A DNA stretch of 64,000 bases. Source: Paragordius varius (taxonomy: Eukaryota; Nematomorpha). Under the pieces are notes generated by a model, which saw only the letters and a list, made by a program, of their open reading frames with translations, did no database searches and was not told where the DNA came from. Position 1 is the stretch's first letter. Each line of letters begins with the position of its first letter. Where the stretch lies: positions 12,090,001 to 12,154,000 of the forward strand of contig OZ176051.1 in the NCBI GenBank assembly GCA_964247055.1, written 5' to 3'. A program made the position numbers and the translations under genes. Positions 62,111 through 64,000 of the stretch are shown one piece after another.

Positions 62111-63354
62111 TTAGGTATTTCCAAATATAATTTTGGTAAGTTTTGTCAAAGATCGATGTAGATTCCTATCGCACATCAAATATATTTGGACCACTGTTAT
62201 CAGGTAAAACAAATCAATCCACATAACAAATTCCTTAAAATCCATCAAATAATCGAAATTAGGCGTTCCCTGTAAAGCTCGGTATATGAGATCATACAGA
62301 TTAACAATAGTTTCAGGAAACATACAAATGAAATAGTAAATAGGTAAATACGTTGCTGTAGTTAAATTAAATTGGTTACATCGAGTTATGGTAGGAGAGT
62401 TGCATTCTAAATGATTCTTATTACATTCCTTGTTTAGGGCTGACTCTCCATTAGCTGGTGGGGATTGAGGTTGGTTTGATTTAATACCTTGTGCATCTTC
62501 GAAATTATGAATTGTATCGGTTGTTTTTAAAGCAATTTTTTTCCTTACAATTTGTGTCATTTTCGTCCATGTGGTTTCATGATTGGCTCCGGGTTTAGTT
62601 AATTCACCACAAATGAGACACATACAAAATTTAGGATGATTGGATACACCATAAAATACTTTTAATTTTCGACTCACTAACCATGCGCAAACAACGATCA
62701 CAATGATTGGGAAAAGGTGGAAAAAACACAATAAGATCCCAATGATAATGGATTGATATAGTACATAGTACAGTTGAAATTCATAGTATACCTCATTGTT
62801 TGCAGTTAGGCAGGGGATGATTTGACTACTGAAACCGAGAATCCCATTCAACCCTAATTGAATGAGCCAAGTGACCCAGGGTAAGCTGATCCAATATTTT
62901 TTGAGGGTGAGAACCCATTCCGTATATACGTAGGGTTTACTTAAAGCTAACCATTGATCAATCATAACGAAGCTTATGCACACAAAGCTATTGTAAAATA
63001 GGGATCTAGAAAACATTTTACTGTATATGTAGAATAGCAACCAATCATACTGTGGTACGGGTGAACCATAGTAATAAAATGGTAACTCTTCAAAATATCT
63101 ACTCCACATTAGCATGCAAACTACAATATTTTGTGCTGTATAAGTTTCCAGAAATAATAGGCTGGTTGTTTAATATGATTTAACACGGAGGTAAGAATCA
63201 ATAATCCTATAAGATTGCTAAATACGCCCATAAAAATTAATATCGGAACTAAACGTTGTCGAAATATTTCATTTCCAGGGCCCAAAACAATGTGGTCGGA
63301 GCAATTATCAATGTAATTCCTTTGAAAATCAATATCCATTTTCATGTTATTCAT
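62111..63354 (-). CDS. Divergent rhodopsin-like GPCR, interrupted by one frame change
   Basis: Two adjoining open pieces encode a seven-helix receptor. The first (63354 down to about 63140) starts MNNMKMDIDFQRN and covers TM1 with the conserved asparagine (GVFSNLIGLLIL) and the TM2 entry (KQPAYYFW). The second (from about 63150 down to 62111; first ATG 63115) covers late TM2 (QNIVVCMLMWSRYF) to the C-terminus. TM3 ends FVMIDQWLALSKP, where the usual DRY is DQW. TM4 and TM5 follow, then a long third intracellular loop with cysteines (CMCLICGEL). TM6 is LPIYYFICMFP and TM7 ends VVQIYLMCDRN, where NPxxY has decayed. The pieces are offset by one base near 63140-63150, and both reading frames are otherwise clean, so an assembly error or a young pseudogene are both possible. 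A peptide-type ligand is likely from the overall pattern, but no ligand can be named. Confidence 0.75.
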
Positions 63355-63667
63355 AGTATTATATTAACTTTTATAAAATATTTAATATATATACGGGTAC
63401 AGAGGGGTAAAATATATGGTTATCGGAAAATAAATTAATTTTTTTTAGAGTTTATTTAAAAATAATTAGATAACACATGTATCGATATTTCTTTCCATTC
63501 CTAATATATACCAAATTTTGTTGACTCATATTTTTAATATTGAGATATTATATAGCTTTAATAGTAATAGTTAACCCCGCCCATCTTAAATATACCTTCG
63601 TCTCTATTCCCAACAATATTTATTACGGATGTTTTATGATTTAGAGATTGATTTTTCAAAAAAGTAG
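63355..63667. other. Upstream region of the GPCR gene
   Basis: AT-rich; should contain the GPCR promoter on the minus strand and possibly the promoter of a plus-strand gene to the right. I see no clear motif. Confidence 0.4.
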
Positions 63668-63955
63668 GCCACTATTTCAAAAAATGCTAAATATAAGTTA
63701 AAAAAACTTCAAATAGCGAGCGGAAGGCTAAATCTATCTCCAAAACTCGCACCGATTATAATCAAGCTACCCTTATACCCAAATCCCTATAACAGAAAGG
63801 TTTTTTACGAATTCAGTCCTCAAAAATCATGTTTTTATAACATTTTCCCGGGAATCGCTAGATCTTTTCAACGGTGCGCACAAATTATGGATCATTATCA
63901 ATCGACAGATATTGGTTTCAAAATTAATATCGAAGGGAATACCGTTAAAAACTAG
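63668..63955 (+). CDS. Putative terminal exon of unknown gene
   Basis: After an acceptor-like AAAGTAG, 95 codons run without a stop to TAG at 63953-63955. The product includes KLQIASGRLNLSPKL, YPNPYNRKVFYEFS and FPGIARSFQRCAQIMDHYQ. An open run this long is unusual in such AT-rich DNA and its base composition is richer in G and C than the flanks. A second frame is also open over the last ~200 bases, so the choice of frame is not certain. No upstream exon or start is visible and I recognise no family. Confidence 0.35.
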   Translation, partial: ATISKNAKYKLKKLQIASGRLNLSPKLAPIIIKLPLYPNPYNRKVFYEFSPQKSCFYNIFPGIARSFQRCAQIMDHYQSTDIGFKINIEGNTVKN

Positions 63956-64000
63956 AAAAGTTTTTTTAGTTTTTGCTGTTAACCAAAATTAAAACATCGG

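Noticed and set aside
62111-63115. Treating the long minus-strand frame as a complete receptor starting at 63115
   Set aside because: It would lack TM1 and half of TM2, which are encoded just upstream in another frame.
1-64000. tRNA, rRNA, or snRNA genes
   Set aside because: I looked for conserved box and arm patterns and saw none I could support; a covariance-model scan would settle it.

Overview
The window comes from a very AT-rich animal genome with intron-containing genes. A Draper/MEGF-type EGF receptor, SF3B1 and a CELF/Bruno protein with animal-type domain architecture point to a metazoan, probably an invertebrate. No codon departs from the standard code. I cannot name the species from sequence alone. 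I recognised no tRNA, rRNA or CRISPR array, and no LTR or virus-like element.

Layout. (1) 458-5953, plus strand: the 3' part of a gene for a transmembrane receptor with laminin/MEGF-type EGF repeats, one membrane segment and a cytoplasmic NPxY motif; its 5' end lies left of the window. (2) 6985-20666, minus strand: a complete 27-exon SF3B1 gene. The exons join to 4200 nt, 1399 codons plus stop, with every junction in phase. It converges on the receptor gene. (3) 20.7-23.4 kb: a pile-up of small TTAA-flanked transposons just upstream of SF3B1. (4) 23.4-26.8 kb: AT-rich spacer without recognisable genes. (5) 26780-49394, plus strand: a complete 17-exon CELF/Bruno-type RNA-binding protein gene (3438 nt, 1145 codons plus stop). 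It has three RRMs and an unusually long linker before RRM3. Its large introns hold most of the mobile DNA, including a decayed 3.1-kb hAT transposon and a LINE remnant. (6) 49.4-59.5 kb: repeat-rich intergenic DNA with a 1.4-kb hAT with exact 8-bp target duplications, two palindromic MITEs, and a 2.8-kb element with hAT-like ends enclosing a ~161-bp tandem array. (7) 59520-61135, plus strand: a small three-exon gene for a secreted protein of 117 residues. (8) 62111-63354, minus strand: a divergent rhodopsin-like GPCR interrupted by one frame change. (9) 63668-63955: an open stretch that may be an exon.

SF3B1 and CELF both act in RNA processing (branch-site recognition; alternative splicing and mRNA fate), but nothing here suggests joint regulation. 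The most unusual content is the non-coding layer: several families of short non-autonomous elements. The most distinctive is a foldback-like family whose inverted ends are arrays of a 21-bp unit, in two sequence variants.
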